From Pseudomonas indica NBRC 103045 (lineage in GTDB: Bacteria; Pseudomonadota; Gammaproteobacteria; Pseudomonadales; Pseudomonadaceae), in the NCBI RefSeq assembly GCF_002091635.1, contig NZ_BDAC01000003.1, forward strand, positions 248,001 to 312,000: a DNA stretch of 64,000 nt. Direction: 5' to 3'. The notes beneath the pieces are model-generated. The model was not told the origin of the DNA. It did no database searches and saw only the letters and a program-made list of their open reading frames with translations. Numbering within the stretch: position 1 is the first letter of the stretch; each line of letters opens with the position of its first letter. A program made the translations under genes and the position numbers. Of this stretch, positions 24,922 through 36,426 are shown piece by piece.

Positions 24922-26019
24922 TTAAAGTACCGCTTTGGGATAGGAGCCCAGCACTTTCAGCGCCACGGCTTCCTGGTTGATCTTTTCCAGTACGTCCTTG
25001 ATCAGCGGGTCCTTGTGGTGGCCGACGAAATCGATGAAGAAGACGTAGGTCCACTTGCCGCTGCGGGACGGGCGGGTCTCGATGCGGGTCAGGTCGATGC
25101 CATTGTTGTGGAACGGCACCAGCAACTCATGCAGCGCCCCCGGCTTGTTGCGCATGGAGACGATGATGGAGGTCTTGTCGTCGCCGGTCGGCGGCACTTC
25201 CTGGCTGCCGATGATGAGGAAGCGCGTGGAGTTGTCGGGACGATCCTCGATCTTCTCGGCCAGCTTGGTCAACCCGTACAGGCTCGCCGCCATGTCGCCG
25301 GCAATCGCCGCCGAGTTCCACTCGCTCTTCACCCGTTTGGCCGCATCGGCATTGCTCGACACGGCCACCCGCTCGACGTTGGGGTAATGCGCGTCCAGCC
25401 ATTTGCGGCACTGGGCCAAGGACTGGGCATGGGAGTAGATGCGGGTGATGCGATCGGTCTTGGTCGTCTCGCCCACCAGCAAGTGATGGTGAATCCGCAG
25501 CTCGACTTCGCCACAGATCACCATGTCGTGTTCGAGGAAGCTGTCCAGGGTGTGGTTGATGGCGCCCTCGGTGGAGTTCTCCACCGGCACCACGCCGAAG
25601 TTCACCGCGCCGGCCGCAACCTCACGGAACACTTCGTCGATCGCCGCCATCGGCACGCTGATGACCGCATGACCGAAGTGCTTCAGCGCCGCAGCCTGGG
25701 AGAAGGTGCCTTCCGGACCGAGGTAGGCGACCTTGAGCGGCTGCTCGAGCGCCAGGCAGGAGGACATGATTTCGCGGAACAACCGCGCCATTTCCTCGTT
25801 GTCCAGCGGCCCCTGGTTGCGCTCCATGATGTGCTTGAGCACCCAGGCCTCACGCTCGGGACGGTAGAACACCGGCTTCTCGCCTTCGGGCAGCGACTGC
25901 ATCTTCACCCGCGCCACGTCCTGGGCGCAGCGCGCACGCTCGCTGATCAGCTCGAGGATTTTTTCATCGAGGCTGTCGATACGCAGGCGCAGTGCATTGA
26001 GCTGGTCTTTCTCGCTCAT
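24922..26019 (-). CDS. pheA: Bifunctional chorismate mutase/prephenate dehydratase (P-protein)
   Basis: A 365-residue enzyme that takes chorismate through prephenate to phenylpyruvate. An AroQ-type chorismate mutase domain is at about 1-90 (LNALRLRIDSLDEKILELI). The prephenate dehydratase domain spans about 95-270 (AYLGPEGTFSQAAALKHFG, PVENSTEGAIN, DNSTRFLIIG). A C-terminal ACT domain lies at about 280-360 (NKPGALHELLVPF and IETRPSRSGKW), the usual site of phenylalanine feedback. The ATG shares one base with the serC stop (TGATG). A repeat-bearing 90-base gap separates it from hisC. Confidence 0.97.
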   Translation of the reverse strand: MSEKDQLNALRLRIDSLDEKILELISERARCAQDVARVKMQSLPEGEKPVFYRPEREAWVLKHIMERNQGPLDNEEMARLFREIMSSCLALEQPLKVAYLGPEGTFSQAAALKHFGHAVISVPMAAIDEVFREVAAGAVNFGVVPVENSTEGAINHTLDSFLEHDMVICGEVELRIHHHLLVGETTKTDRITRIYSHAQSLAQCRKWLDAHYPNVERVAVSSNADAAKRVKSEWNSAAIAGDMAASLYGLTKLAEKIEDRPDNSTRFLIIGSQEVPPTGDDKTSIIVSMRNKPGALHELLVPFHNNGIDLTRIETRPSRSGKWTYVFFIDFVGHHKDPLIKDVLEKINQEAVALKVLGSYPKAVL

Positions 26020-27104
26020 CAGCCGTGCTCCTTCTCGAACTCCGCCATGTACGCCACCAGGGTCTCCACTGCATCGAGACCCACGGCGTTATAGATGGAG
26101 GCACGCATGCCGCCCACCGAGCGGTGGCCCTTCAGGTTCAGCAGGCCACGGGCGTCCGCGCCGGCGAGGAAGGGCTTGTCCAGGCGCTCGTCGGCCAGAC
26201 GGAACGGTACGTTCATCCAGGAACGGGCATTGGCGGCAATGGGGTTGGTGTACAGCTCGCTGCGGTCGATGAAGCCGTACAACAGCTCCTTCTTCGCGCG
26301 GTTGCGTTTTTCCATCGCCTCGACGCCGCCCTGCTCCTTCAGCCACTCGAAGACGAGGCCGGAGAGATACCAGGAGAAGGTCGCCGGCGTGTTGTACATC
26401 GAACCGTTATCAGCGGCGATCTTGTAGTTGAGCATGGTCGGGCAGATCGACCGGGCACGGCCGAGCAGGTCTTCGCGAACGATGACCACCACCAGGCCGG
26501 ACGGGCCGATGTTCTTCTGCGCGCCAGCGTAGATCAGGCCGAAACGGGAAACGTCCAGCGGACGGGAGAGGATGTCGGAGGACATGTCCACCACCAGCGG
26601 AGCGTCGCCGACCTCGGGAATCCAGTCGAACTGCAAGCCACCGATGGTTTCGTTGGAGGCGTAGTGCAGGTAGGCGGCATCCTTGCTGAGCTGCCACTCG
26701 TTCTGGCCGGGGATGGCGAAGTAGTCGTAAGGCTTGGCGCTCGCGGCGACGTTGACATTGCCAAAGCGGCGCGCCTCTTCGATGCTCTTGCGCGACCAGA
26801 TGCCGGTGTCGATATAGTCAGCCACGCCGTCTTCCGGCAGCAGGTTCAGGGGAATCTCGGCGAACTGTTGGCTGGCGCCGCCCTGGAGAAAGAGCACCTT
26901 GTAGTTCGACGGAATGGTCAGCAGATCGCGCAGGTCCTGTTCGGCCTTCTCGGCGATGGCCACGTACTCGTCGCTACGGTGGCTCATCTCCATGACCGAC
27001 AGACCCTTGCCCTGCCAGTCGAGGAGTTCCGCCTGGGCACGCTGCAGGACGGCTTCGGGAAGCGCGGCCGGGCCAGCGCAGAAGTTATAGGCGCGTTTGC
27101 TCAC
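26019..27104 (-). CDS. serC: Phosphoserine aminotransferase
   Basis: A PLP-dependent class V aminotransferase of 361 residues acting on 3-phosphohydroxypyruvate in serine synthesis, and on a related intermediate of pyridoxine synthesis. NFCAGPAALPEAVL opens the protein, GGASQQFAEIPLNL binds PLP phosphate, and the PLP lysine is in YAGAQKNIGPSG. The start is set to the GTG at 27104, which gives the family length; the upstream extension is not conserved in character. It precedes pheA with a one-base stop/start overlap. A 108-base repeat-containing gap separates it from gyrA. Confidence 0.95.
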   Translation of the reverse strand: MSKRAYNFCAGPAALPEAVLQRAQAELLDWQGKGLSVMEMSHRSDEYVAIAEKAEQDLRDLLTIPSNYKVLFLQGGASQQFAEIPLNLLPEDGVADYIDTGIWSRKSIEEARRFGNVNVAASAKPYDYFAIPGQNEWQLSKDAAYLHYASNETIGGLQFDWIPEVGDAPLVVDMSSDILSRPLDVSRFGLIYAGAQKNIGPSGLVVVIVREDLLGRARSICPTMLNYKIAADNGSMYNTPATFSWYLSGLVFEWLKEQGGVEAMEKRNRAKKELLYGFIDRSELYTNPIAANARSWMNVPFRLADERLDKPFLAGADARGLLNLKGHRSVGGMRASIYNAVGLDAVETLVAYMAEFEKEHG

Positions 27105-27156
27105 TGCTCTATCTCTCGATTCATTGCCTGCCCACCCTTGCGGGGCGAGCGATCCG

Positions 27157-27209
27157 CCGATCAATCGGCATCCCCTGACAGCGGCGCGCCGGGATCGGCA
27201 CGCCCCTAC
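27157..27209. repeat. REP-like palindromes between gyrA and serC
   Basis: CCGATCAATCGG (27157-27168) and GCCGGGATCGGC (27188-27199) are short palindromic units. Each is followed by a similar tail, ATCCCC and ACGCCCCTACC respectively. The GGGGCGTGCCGAT form on the minus strand resembles the heads of Pseudomonas REP sequences. No terminator with a T-tract is seen for gyrA here. Confidence 0.45.
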
Positions 27210-27212
27210 CCA

Positions 27213-30038
<2,826 letters not shown>

Positions 30039-30167
30039 GAGAAGCCTGGTTCCTTTTTCTGATGAACCCCGAGCATCCATCCTGGAATGTCACGAGGCGC
30101 GCCGCTGTGGCACCTGGCCACAACGACTCACGACAAATCAACGAGTTAAGCCGACGATTCGGGCAGT

Positions 30168-30192
30168 CGGACGGCCCATGCGAGGCCGTCCG
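30168..30192 (-). other. Strong stem-loop between mtnA and gyrA
   Basis: CGGACGGCC and GGCCGTCCG form a perfect nine-base stem with a seven-base loop. A further CAGT/ACTG pair can extend it across a bulge. No T-tract follows on the minus strand, so it is not a standard terminator. It sits 130 bases upstream of gyrA and 66 bases past mtnA, and could be a leader structure or a transcript end. I could not identify a convincing gyrA promoter in this 219-base gap. Confidence 0.45.
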
Positions 30193-30257
30193 GAAAACTG
30201 CCGGAGCTTATCACAGTCGCCGTCCCGCACCTACCCCGCCGGACGCGCCGCCCGGCT

Positions 30258-31334
30258 TCAGTGGAGGCGCTTGCGGCACATGAGCTGCGCCATTTTCGCC
30301 GCGTCCGGGCGCTCCACCACGCCTTTCTCGGTCACGATGGCATCGATGAGGTCGGCCGGCGTCACATCGAAGACCGGATTGAACGCTTCGACATCCGCCG
30401 CCACGCGCTTGCCGCCCAGTTCCAGCAACTCGCTGCCGTCGCGCTCTTCGATCGGGATGTCGTCGCCGGTTTCCAGGGCCATGTCGATGGTCGAACTGGG
30501 CGCCACCACCATGAAGCGCACGCCGTGGTGCATGGCGTTGACCGCCAGTTGATAGGTGCCGATCTTATTGGCCACGTCGCCGTTCGCCGTGATGCGGTCG
30601 GCACCGACGATGACCCAGGTGATGCCCTTGGTCTTCATGATATGGGCGGCGGCCGAATCGACGTTCAGGCTTACCGGGATGCCTTCGTTGGCCAGCTCCC
30701 AGGCGGTGAGACGCGAACCTTGCAGCCAGGGACGGGTTTCGTCCGCGTAGACGCGCTCGACCAGCCCCTCCAGGTTCGCCGCCCGGATCACGCCGAGGGC
30801 GGTACCGAAGCCACCGGTCGCCAGGGCACCGGTGTTGCAGTGGGTCAGCAGCGCCTGCGGCCGCGAGCCGACCCGGCGAATCAGCTCGACGCCGAGCTGG
30901 GCCATGGTCAGGTTGGCCTCACGGTCGCTCAGGTGAATGGCCTCGGCCTCGGCTTCCAGCGCCGCCAACGGGGTTTCGCCTTCCTTGAGTCGCTCCAGCC
31001 GTTCGCGCATGCGGTTCAGCGCCCAGAACAGATTGACTGCCGTGGGCCGGGAAGCCGCCAAGACGTCGAAATCGCTCTCCAGTGCAGCGCGCCAGTCACC
31101 ACCCTCCGCAAGCCGAGCACGCAGGCCCAACACCACGCCGTAGGCAGCACTGATGCCGATGGCCGGAGCCCCGCGGACCACCATGCTGCGAATCGCCTCG
31201 GCCACGGCCTCGGCGGAATCGTAGGCCAGCCAGCGCTCCTCGGACGGCAACAGACGCTGATCCAGCAGATGCAGCCTGCCATCCCGCCACTCAATGGCCT
31301 TGACCTTCTCCGCTGCCAGCAATCGCTCGCGCAT
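30258..31334 (-). CDS. mtnA: S-methyl-5-thioribose-1-phosphate isomerase
   Basis: Converts methylthioribose-1-phosphate to methylthioribulose-1-phosphate in methionine salvage. The 358-residue protein belongs to the eIF2B-alpha-like family. [37 protein letters not shown] (with the catalytic cysteine) and [20 protein letters not shown] (with the catalytic aspartate) are all present. It is transcribed divergently from a methylthioadenosine deaminase gene, a pairing that makes sense because that enzyme feeds the same pathway. The ATG is at 31334. Confidence 0.95.
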   Translation of the reverse strand: MRERLLAAEKVKAIEWRDGRLHLLDQRLLPSEERWLAYDSAEAVAEAIRSMVVRGAPAIGISAAYGVVLGLRARLAEGGDWRAALESDFDVLAASRPTAVNLFWALNRMRERLERLKEGETPLAALEAEAEAIHLSDREANLTMAQLGVELIRRVGSRPQALLTHCNTGALATGGFGTALGVIRAANLEGLVERVYADETRPWLQGSRLTAWELANEGIPVSLNVDSAAAHIMKTKGITWVIVGADRITANGDVANKIGTYQLAVNAMHHGVRFMVVAPSSTIDMALETGDDIPIEERDGSELLELGGKRVAADVEAFNPVFDVTPADLIDAIVTEKGVVERPDAAKMAQLMCRKRLH

Positions 31335-31369
31335 GGCTACACCTCGTATCCTGAAACGAAAAAGCGGGG

Positions 31370-31407
31370 ATTATAGCGAGCCTCCCGCCGAGGTGCTCGG
31401 GTATACT
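31370..31407. promoter_or_regulatory. Divergent -10 elements between mtnA and the MTA deaminase gene
   Basis: On the minus strand TATAAT (31375-31370), a perfect -10, lies 36 bases before mtnA. On the plus strand TATACT (31402-31407) lies 36 bases before the deaminase start. Neither has a good -35 at 16-18 bases. The face-to-face placement suggests shared control, but only the -10 boxes are seen. Confidence 0.4.
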
Positions 31408-31442
31408 GCGGCATCTTCGACGACCGCCCAAGGACGCCCGCC

Positions 31443-32777
31443 ATGCATGACCCCGCCGCCCCGCTCGACCTCCTGCTCCTGCCGACCTGGCTGGTGCCGG
31501 TCGAACCCGCCGGCGTCGTCCTCCAGGAGCATGCACTGGGCATCCGCGACGGTCGCATCGCCCTGATTGCGCCCCGCGCGGAAGCGCTCCGGCATGCCTG
31601 CAACGAGGTACGCGAACTGCCCGGCATGCTGCTCGCCCCCGGCCTGATCAACGCCCACGGTCACGCCGCGATGACACTGTTCCGCGGCCTGGCCGACGAC
31701 CTGCCGCTGATGACCTGGCTGGAACAGCACATCTGGCCGGCCGAAGCCCGCTGGGTGGACGAAGCGTTCGTCCGCGACGGCACCGAGCTGGCCATCGCCG
31801 AACAGCTCAAGGGCGGCATCACCTGCTTCTCCGATATGTACTTCTATCCGGAAGTCGCCAGCGAACTGGTCCACAAGAACGGCATTCGGGCACAGATCTG
31901 CATTCCCGTCCTCGATTTTCCGACGCCCGGCGCTCGCGATGCCGCCGAAGCGCTGCGCAAGGGCGTGGCGCTGTTCGATGACCTCAAGCACCACCCGCGC
32001 ATCAAGGTGGCCTTCGGCCCGCACGCGCCCTACTCGGTCAGCGACGACAAGCTGGAAAACGTGCGCATGCTGGCCGACCAGTTGGACGCCAACATCCATA
32101 TGCACGTGCAGGAAACCGCCTTCGAGGTGCAGCAGGCCCTCGACCAGAACGGCGAGCGTCCGCTGGCGCGGTTGGCCCGCCTCGGCCTGCTCGGCCCACG
32201 CTTCCAGGCCGTGCACATGACCCAGGTGAACGACGACGACCTGGCCCTGCTGGTAGAAAGCAACAGTAGCGTCATCCACTGCCCCGAATCGAACCTCAAG
32301 CTGGCCAGCGGTTTCTGCCCGGTCGAGCGGCTCTGGCAGGCCGGCGTCAATGTTGCCGTCGGCACCGACGGCGCGGCGAGCAACAACGACCTGGACCTGC
32401 TCGGCGAGACCCGCACCGCTGCGCTGCTGGCAAAAGCCGTGGCCGCTTCGGCCACCGCCCTGGATGCCCATCGCGCACTGCGCATGGCCACCCTGAACGG
32501 TGCCCGCGCCCTGGGCATCGACGATTGCACCGGCTCGCTGGAAATCGGCAAGTTCGCCGATCTGGCCGCCTTCGATCTGTCCGGGCTGGCCCAGCAGCCG
32601 ATCTACGACCCGGTGTCGCAACTGATCTATGCCAGCGGTCGCGATTGCGTGAAGCACGTCTGGGTCGGGGGCAAGCAGTTGCTCGACCAGGGCCGCCTGA
32701 CCCGCCTGGACGAAGAACGACTGGGCGCCAAGGCCCGCGAATGGGGCGCGAAGATCGCCGCACCCCGGCACAATTGA
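31443..32777 (+). CDS. mtaD: Amidohydrolase of the TRZ/ATZ family, probable methylthioadenosine deaminase
   Basis: A 444-residue metal-dependent deaminase. Metal ligands are visible as HGH in [25 protein letters not shown] and the aspartate of [10 protein letters not shown]. The C-terminal part returns to the small beta domain ([11 protein letters not shown]). The P. aeruginosa orthologue in this position next to mtnA has been shown to deaminate 5'-methylthioadenosine to methylthioinosine. S-adenosylhomocysteine is the other substrate of this subgroup. AAGGA eight bases upstream supports the ATG at 31443. It probably starts a unit that continues to ubiG. Confidence 0.88.
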   Translation: MHDPAAPLDLLLLPTWLVPVEPAGVVLQEHALGIRDGRIALIAPRAEALRHACNEVRELPGMLLAPGLINAHGHAAMTLFRGLADDLPLMTWLEQHIWPAEARWVDEAFVRDGTELAIAEQLKGGITCFSDMYFYPEVASELVHKNGIRAQICIPVLDFPTPGARDAAEALRKGVALFDDLKHHPRIKVAFGPHAPYSVSDDKLENVRMLADQLDANIHMHVQETAFEVQQALDQNGERPLARLARLGLLGPRFQAVHMTQVNDDDLALLVESNSSVIHCPESNLKLASGFCPVERLWQAGVNVAVGTDGAASNNDLDLLGETRTAALLAKAVAASATALDAHRALRMATLNGARALGIDDCTGSLEIGKFADLAAFDLSGLAQQPIYDPVSQLIYASGRDCVKHVWVGGKQLLDQGRLTRLDEERLGAKAREWGAKIAAPRHN

Positions 32778-32820
32778 AACCGTCCCCTCGGGGCACTGCG
32801 ACAAACTGCCTCAATGCCGA

Positions 32821-32847
32821 GCCGGCCCGTGGCGCTCACGGGCCGGC
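32821..32847 (+). other. Perfect 11-bp stem-loop between mtaD and ubiG
   Basis: GCCGGCCCGTG and CACGGGCCGGC pair perfectly around GCGCT. There is no following T-tract, so it may stabilise the mtaD 3' end or form a barrier rather than terminate transcription. The rest of the 130-base gap shows nothing else definite. Confidence 0.5.
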
Positions 32848-32907
32848 ACGAAACTGGCAAGATGCACGTTTCGGAACCGGCCCTCGCGCCCAGCTTCAGG
32901 AATCACT

Positions 32908-33606
32908 ATGAGCAACGTCGACCACGCCGAAATCGCCAAATTCGAAGCCCTGGCCCATCGCTGGTGGGATCGCGAGAGCGAGTTCAAGCCACTGCACGAC
33001 ATCAACCCGCTGCGTGTGAACTGGATCGACGAGCGCGTCCAGCTCGCCGGCAAGAAGGTGCTCGACGTCGGCTGCGGCGGCGGCATCCTCAGCGAAGCCA
33101 TGGCCAAGCGCGGCGCCACCGTCACCGGCATCGACATGGGCGAAGCGCCCCTGGCGGTCGCGCAGCTGCACCAGCTCGAGTCTGGCGTGGAGGTGGAGTA
33201 CCGGCAGATCACCGCCGAAGCGCTGGCCGAGGAGATGCCCGGCACGTTCGACGTGGTCACCTGCCTGGAAATGCTCGAACACGTCCCCGACCCAGCCTCG
33301 GTGATCCGCGCCTGCCATCGCCTGGTCAAGCCCGGCGGGCAGGTGTTCTTCTCCACCATCAACCGCAACCCCAAGGCCTACCTGTTCGCCGTGATCGGCG
33401 CCGAGTACCTACTGCGCCTGCTGCCACGCGGCACCCATGATTTCCGCAAGTTCATCCGGCCGTCCGAACTGGGCGCCTGGTCCCGCGCCGCCGGCCTGCA
33501 GGTGAAGGACATCATCGGTCTCACCTACAACCCGCTGACCAAGCACTACAAGCTGGAAGCGGACGTCGACGTCAATTACATGATTCAAACCCTGCGCGAG
33601 GAGTAA
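32908..33606 (+). CDS. ubiG: Ubiquinone biosynthesis O-methyltransferase
   Basis: An SAM-dependent methyltransferase of 232 residues catalysing both O-methylations of ubiquinone synthesis. It opens with [16 protein letters not shown], the UbiG N-terminal signature. SAM-binding motif I is [12 protein letters not shown]. Motif II-like [14 protein letters not shown] and post-motif [17 protein letters not shown] follow. The protein is soluble and joins the Ubi complex at the inner membrane. It is eight bases from mupP, so the two are co-transcribed. Confidence 0.96.
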   Translation: MSNVDHAEIAKFEALAHRWWDRESEFKPLHDINPLRVNWIDERVQLAGKKVLDVGCGGGILSEAMAKRGATVTGIDMGEAPLAVAQLHQLESGVEVEYRQITAEALAEEMPGTFDVVTCLEMLEHVPDPASVIRACHRLVKPGGQVFFSTINRNPKAYLFAVIGAEYLLRLLPRGTHDFRKFIRPSELGAWSRAAGLQVKDIIGLTYNPLTKHYKLEADVDVNYMIQTLREE

Positions 33607-33614
33607 GCAGTCTT

Positions 33615-34286
33615 ATGCGCCTGAGAGCGGTTCTTTTCGACATGGACGGCACCCTGCTCGACACGGCACCGGACTTCGTCGCGGTGGTCCAGGCGATGCG
33701 CGAAGCACGCGCCCTGCCCCCGGTGGACGAAACCCAGGTGCGCGACGTGGTTTCCGGCGGCGCCCGGGCCATGGTCATCAATGCCTTCGATGTGGACCCC
33801 TTCTCTCCCGAGTTCGAGGTGTTGCGCCTGGAATTCCTCGAGCGTTACCAGAATCACTGCGCCGTCCGTACGCGCTTCTTCGACGGCATGGCCGAACTGC
33901 TGGAAGATATCGAGCGGGCCAGGCTGATCTGGGGTGTGGTGACCAACAAACCGGTGCGCTATGCCGAACCCATCATGCAGCAGCTCGGCCTGGCCGAACG
34001 CTCGGCGGTGCTGGTCTGCCCCGATCACGTGAAGAACAGCAAACCCGACCCGGAACCGCTGCTCCTTGCCTGCAGCCAGCTCGGCCTGGACCCGGCCAGC
34101 GTGCTGTTCGTCGGCGACGACCTGCGCGACATCGAATCCGGACGCGCCGCCGGCACCCGTACGGTGGCGGTGACCTACGGTTATATCCACCCCGAGGACA
34201 ACCCGCGCAGTTGGGGCGCCGATGCTGTGATCGAGCACCCCCTGGAACTGCGCCGGCTGCTCGATCAGGCGATGTGTAGCTGCTAA
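33615..34286 (+). CDS. mupP: HAD phosphatase, probable MurNAc-6-phosphate phosphatase MupP
   Basis: A 223-residue HAD-family phosphatase with nucleophile motif [13 protein letters not shown] (about 9-21), motif II in [12 protein letters not shown], a lysine in [13 protein letters not shown] and motif [18 protein letters not shown]. It resembles phosphoglycolate phosphatase (Gph). In Pseudomonas the orthologue at this position, after ubiG and before the YciK-type gene, is the MurNAc-6-phosphate phosphatase of the cell-wall recycling bypass that affects fosfomycin tolerance. The stop at 34286 is followed two bases later by a heptanucleotide repeat array. Confidence 0.86.
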   Translation: MRLRAVLFDMDGTLLDTAPDFVAVVQAMREARALPPVDETQVRDVVSGGARAMVINAFDVDPFSPEFEVLRLEFLERYQNHCAVRTRFFDGMAELLEDIERARLIWGVVTNKPVRYAEPIMQQLGLAERSAVLVCPDHVKNSKPDPEPLLLACSQLGLDPASVLFVGDDLRDIESGRAAGTRTVAVTYGYIHPEDNPRSWGADAVIEHPLELRRLLDQAMCSC

Positions 34287-34288
34287 GC

Positions 34289-34330
34289 GCAAGCTGCAAG
34301 CTGCAAGCTGCAAGCTGCAAGCTGCAAGCT
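34289..34330. repeat. Six tandem GCAAGCT heptamers
   Basis: Six perfect copies of the seven-base unit GCAAGCT occupy 42 bases, starting two bases after the mupP stop. Copy number in such arrays varies easily by slippage. Because it is outside the reading frames, a change would alter only the spacing between mupP and the next gene. The unit recurs in the inverted repeats at 24843-24919 and 48538-48602. Confidence 0.95.
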
Positions 34331-34423
34331 AGCCTGGAGCCGACAGCAAGCCACGGCAAGACTCATTCTTTCGCTTCTTGATAATGGCGACGTGACGCTC
34401 GCCGCTCTCCGAAGGAGACAACG

Positions 34424-35164
34424 ATGTTCCAATATTCCGCCCGCCCCGATCTGCTCAAGGACCGGGTGATCCTGGTCACCGGCGCCGGCCGGGGCATTGG
34501 CGCCGCCGCGGCGAAGACCTTCGCTGCCCATGGCGCCACCGTGCTGCTGCTGGGCAAGACGGAAGAGCATTTGACCCGCGTCTACGACGAGATCGAAGCC
34601 GCCGGGCACCCGCAGCCGGCGATCATCCCGTTCAACCTCGAAACCGCCATGCCGCATCAGTACGACGAACTGGCGGCGACGGTGGAGCGTGAATTCGGCC
34701 GCCTGGACGGGCTGCTGCACAACGCCGCCCTCATCGGCCCGCGCACACCGCTCGAGCAGTTGTCAGGCGACAACTTCATGCGTGTCATGCAGGTCAACGT
34801 GAACGCCATGTTCATGCTTACCAGCGTGATGCTGCCCCTGTTGAAGCTCTCCAGCGATGCGTCGGTGATCTTCACGTCCAGCAGCGTCGGCCGCAAGGGG
34901 CGCGCCTATTGGGGGGCCTACGCCGTCTCCAAGTTCGCCACCGAGGGGCTGATGCAGGTACTGGCCGACGAGGTGGAAGGCACCTGTGCCGTTCGCGCCA
35001 ACAGCGTCAATCCCGGCGCCACCCGCACCGACATGCGCGCCCAGGCCTATCCTGGCGAGAATCCGATCAAGAACCCGGAACCGGAGCAGATTATGCCGGT
35101 CTATCTGTACCTGATGGGCCCGGACAGCACCGGCGTGAACGGCCAGGCCTTCGACGCGCAATAA
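34424..35164 (+). CDS. yciK: YciK-type short-chain oxidoreductase
   Basis: A classical SDR of 246 residues. NAD(P)-binding TGAGRGIGAAAAKTFAAHG lies near residues 20-38, and the NNAG-equivalent is HNAALIGPRTPLE. The serine is in TSSSVGRKGRA, and the YxxxK active site is in YWGAYAVSKFATEG. These match the YciK family, whose substrate is unknown. AAGGAG lies eight bases before the ATG. It lies in the conserved ubiG-mupP-yciK order. No specific reaction should be inferred. Confidence 0.9.
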   Translation: MFQYSARPDLLKDRVILVTGAGRGIGAAAAKTFAAHGATVLLLGKTEEHLTRVYDEIEAAGHPQPAIIPFNLETAMPHQYDELAATVEREFGRLDGLLHNAALIGPRTPLEQLSGDNFMRVMQVNVNAMFMLTSVMLPLLKLSSDASVIFTSSSVGRKGRAYWGAYAVSKFATEGLMQVLADEVEGTCAVRANSVNPGATRTDMRAQAYPGENPIKNPEPEQIMPVYLYLMGPDSTGVNGQAFDAQ

Positions 35165-35378
35165 CCTCCCCAGCCTGTGCGGGCTCCCGCACAGCCTGCC
35201 ACGGCGGCCAATGCGGTCGCCGCCTCCCTCCGCCGGTAAACCGGCGTCCCGACATAGCGAACGGCATCAAATTGCCATCTTTCTGTCAGGTTACCGGCAA
35301 GAAGTGGCCGTTCGTATTATTCGAAATCGATCAACTCATTGATTTTTAAAGATATAAATTGAGTGCCGAGGAGATGGC

Positions 35379-36362
35379 ATGGAATTCGCTCTAGAACCTT
35401 CGTCGTCGCTCCACGCGCATTCAAGGTGCCGCAGCATGGGCCAACTCCCGCAAAACAACACGATCGATTTCGATGCAGCAAAACTGCAGCGCATGGGCTT
35501 CGCCAATACGCGCCAGAACGCTCGCCAGCCGATCAGTCTCGCCGAACTCCAGCGTCAGCTCAGCCTGCAATTGCAGACCAGCCTGGAAGCCGAGCGCATC
35601 CTCGATCTCTTCTTTCGCGAAGTACAGCGGCTGATTCCGCTGGATGCTCTTACCTATCAACATCAGGGCAGCGATCTGCGCCTCGAGTTCGGCAAGCGTG
35701 CCAGCCACTCGGCCGGTTACCGCCTCAGCCATGACAGCGAATACCTCGGCGAACTGACGTTTCGCCGCAACCAGCGCTTCAGCGATCACGACCTGGCCCA
35801 ACTGGAGTCCCTGCTCGCCAGCCTGATGTTCCCGCTGCGCAACGCCCTGCTTTATCGCAGGGCGATCCAGAACGCCTTGCGCGACCCGCTGACCGACACT
35901 GGCAACCGCATCGCCATGGATCAGGTCCTGCAACGGGAAGTGGACATGGCCCGCCGGCATCTGCAGCCGCTGTCGCTGCTGATGCTCGACCTGGACCACT
36001 TCAAGCGCATCAATGACACCTACGGCCACAGCACTGGCGACGAAGTGCTGAAGGCCGTGGCCACCACCCTGAAAGAACAACTGCGCAACGTCGACATGGT
36101 GTTCCGCTTCGGCGGCGAGGAGTTTCTCGTGCTGCTGTCGAACACCAGCCGCGAGGCGGCCGAGATGATCGGGGAACGCCTGCGCAAGGCGGTGTTCCAG
36201 CTGCAATTCCTCGTCCAAGGGCACCCTATCGAACTGTCGATCAGCCTCGGCTGCGCCAGCCTGCTGCCCGGAGAATCGGTGGACAGCCTGCTGCGCCGCG
36301 CCGACAACGCGCTCTATACCGCCAAGCGCAGCGGTCGCAATCGGCTGACGATGGCTGGCTGA
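35379..36362 (+). CDS. GAF-GGDEF diguanylate cyclase
   Basis: A soluble 327-residue protein that would make cyclic di-GMP. Residues about 45-160 look like a GAF-type sensor domain. The GGDEF domain (about 165-325) has the active signature GGEEF and an RNVD product-inhibition I-site exactly five residues before it. The DLDHFKRINDTYGH metal/nucleotide segment is also intact. It should therefore be catalytically active and feedback-inhibited. No membrane helix or signal peptide is seen. The start at 35379 has GGAG five bases upstream. The 214-base gap before it is AT-rich toward its 3' end and probably contains the promoter. A bidirectional terminator follows. Confidence 0.92.
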   Translation: MEFALEPSSSLHAHSRCRSMGQLPQNNTIDFDAAKLQRMGFANTRQNARQPISLAELQRQLSLQLQTSLEAERILDLFFREVQRLIPLDALTYQHQGSDLRLEFGKRASHSAGYRLSHDSEYLGELTFRRNQRFSDHDLAQLESLLASLMFPLRNALLYRRAIQNALRDPLTDTGNRIAMDQVLQREVDMARRHLQPLSLLMLDLDHFKRINDTYGHSTGDEVLKAVATTLKEQLRNVDMVFRFGGEEFLVLLSNTSREAAEMIGERLRKAVFQLQFLVQGHPIELSISLGCASLLPGESVDSLLRRADNALYTAKRSGRNRLTMAG

Positions 36363-36381
36363 CCTCATCCAAAAGCAGGAC

Positions 36382-36414
36382 AAAAAAGAGGGGCTCGCAT
36401 GAGCCCCTCTTTTC
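36382..36414. terminator. Bidirectional terminator between the GGDEF gene and rluB
   Basis: GAGGGGCTC and GAGCCCCTC form a perfect nine-base stem around GCAT. Six A precede it and four T follow it. It serves the convergent ends of the diguanylate cyclase gene (plus) and rluB (minus). Confidence 0.9.
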
Positions 36415-36426
36415 ATTTCGGGTCGA

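Noticed and set aside
21570-26094. Long plus-strand open frames of 776 and 819 codons opposite tyrA-aroA, hisC and pheA
   Set aside because: They mirror the codon structure of the real genes, are rich in His, Gln, Arg and Gly, and show no domain.
34289-34330. Possible CRISPR array
   Set aside because: The units are seven bases long and contiguous without spacers, so this is a simple tandem repeat.
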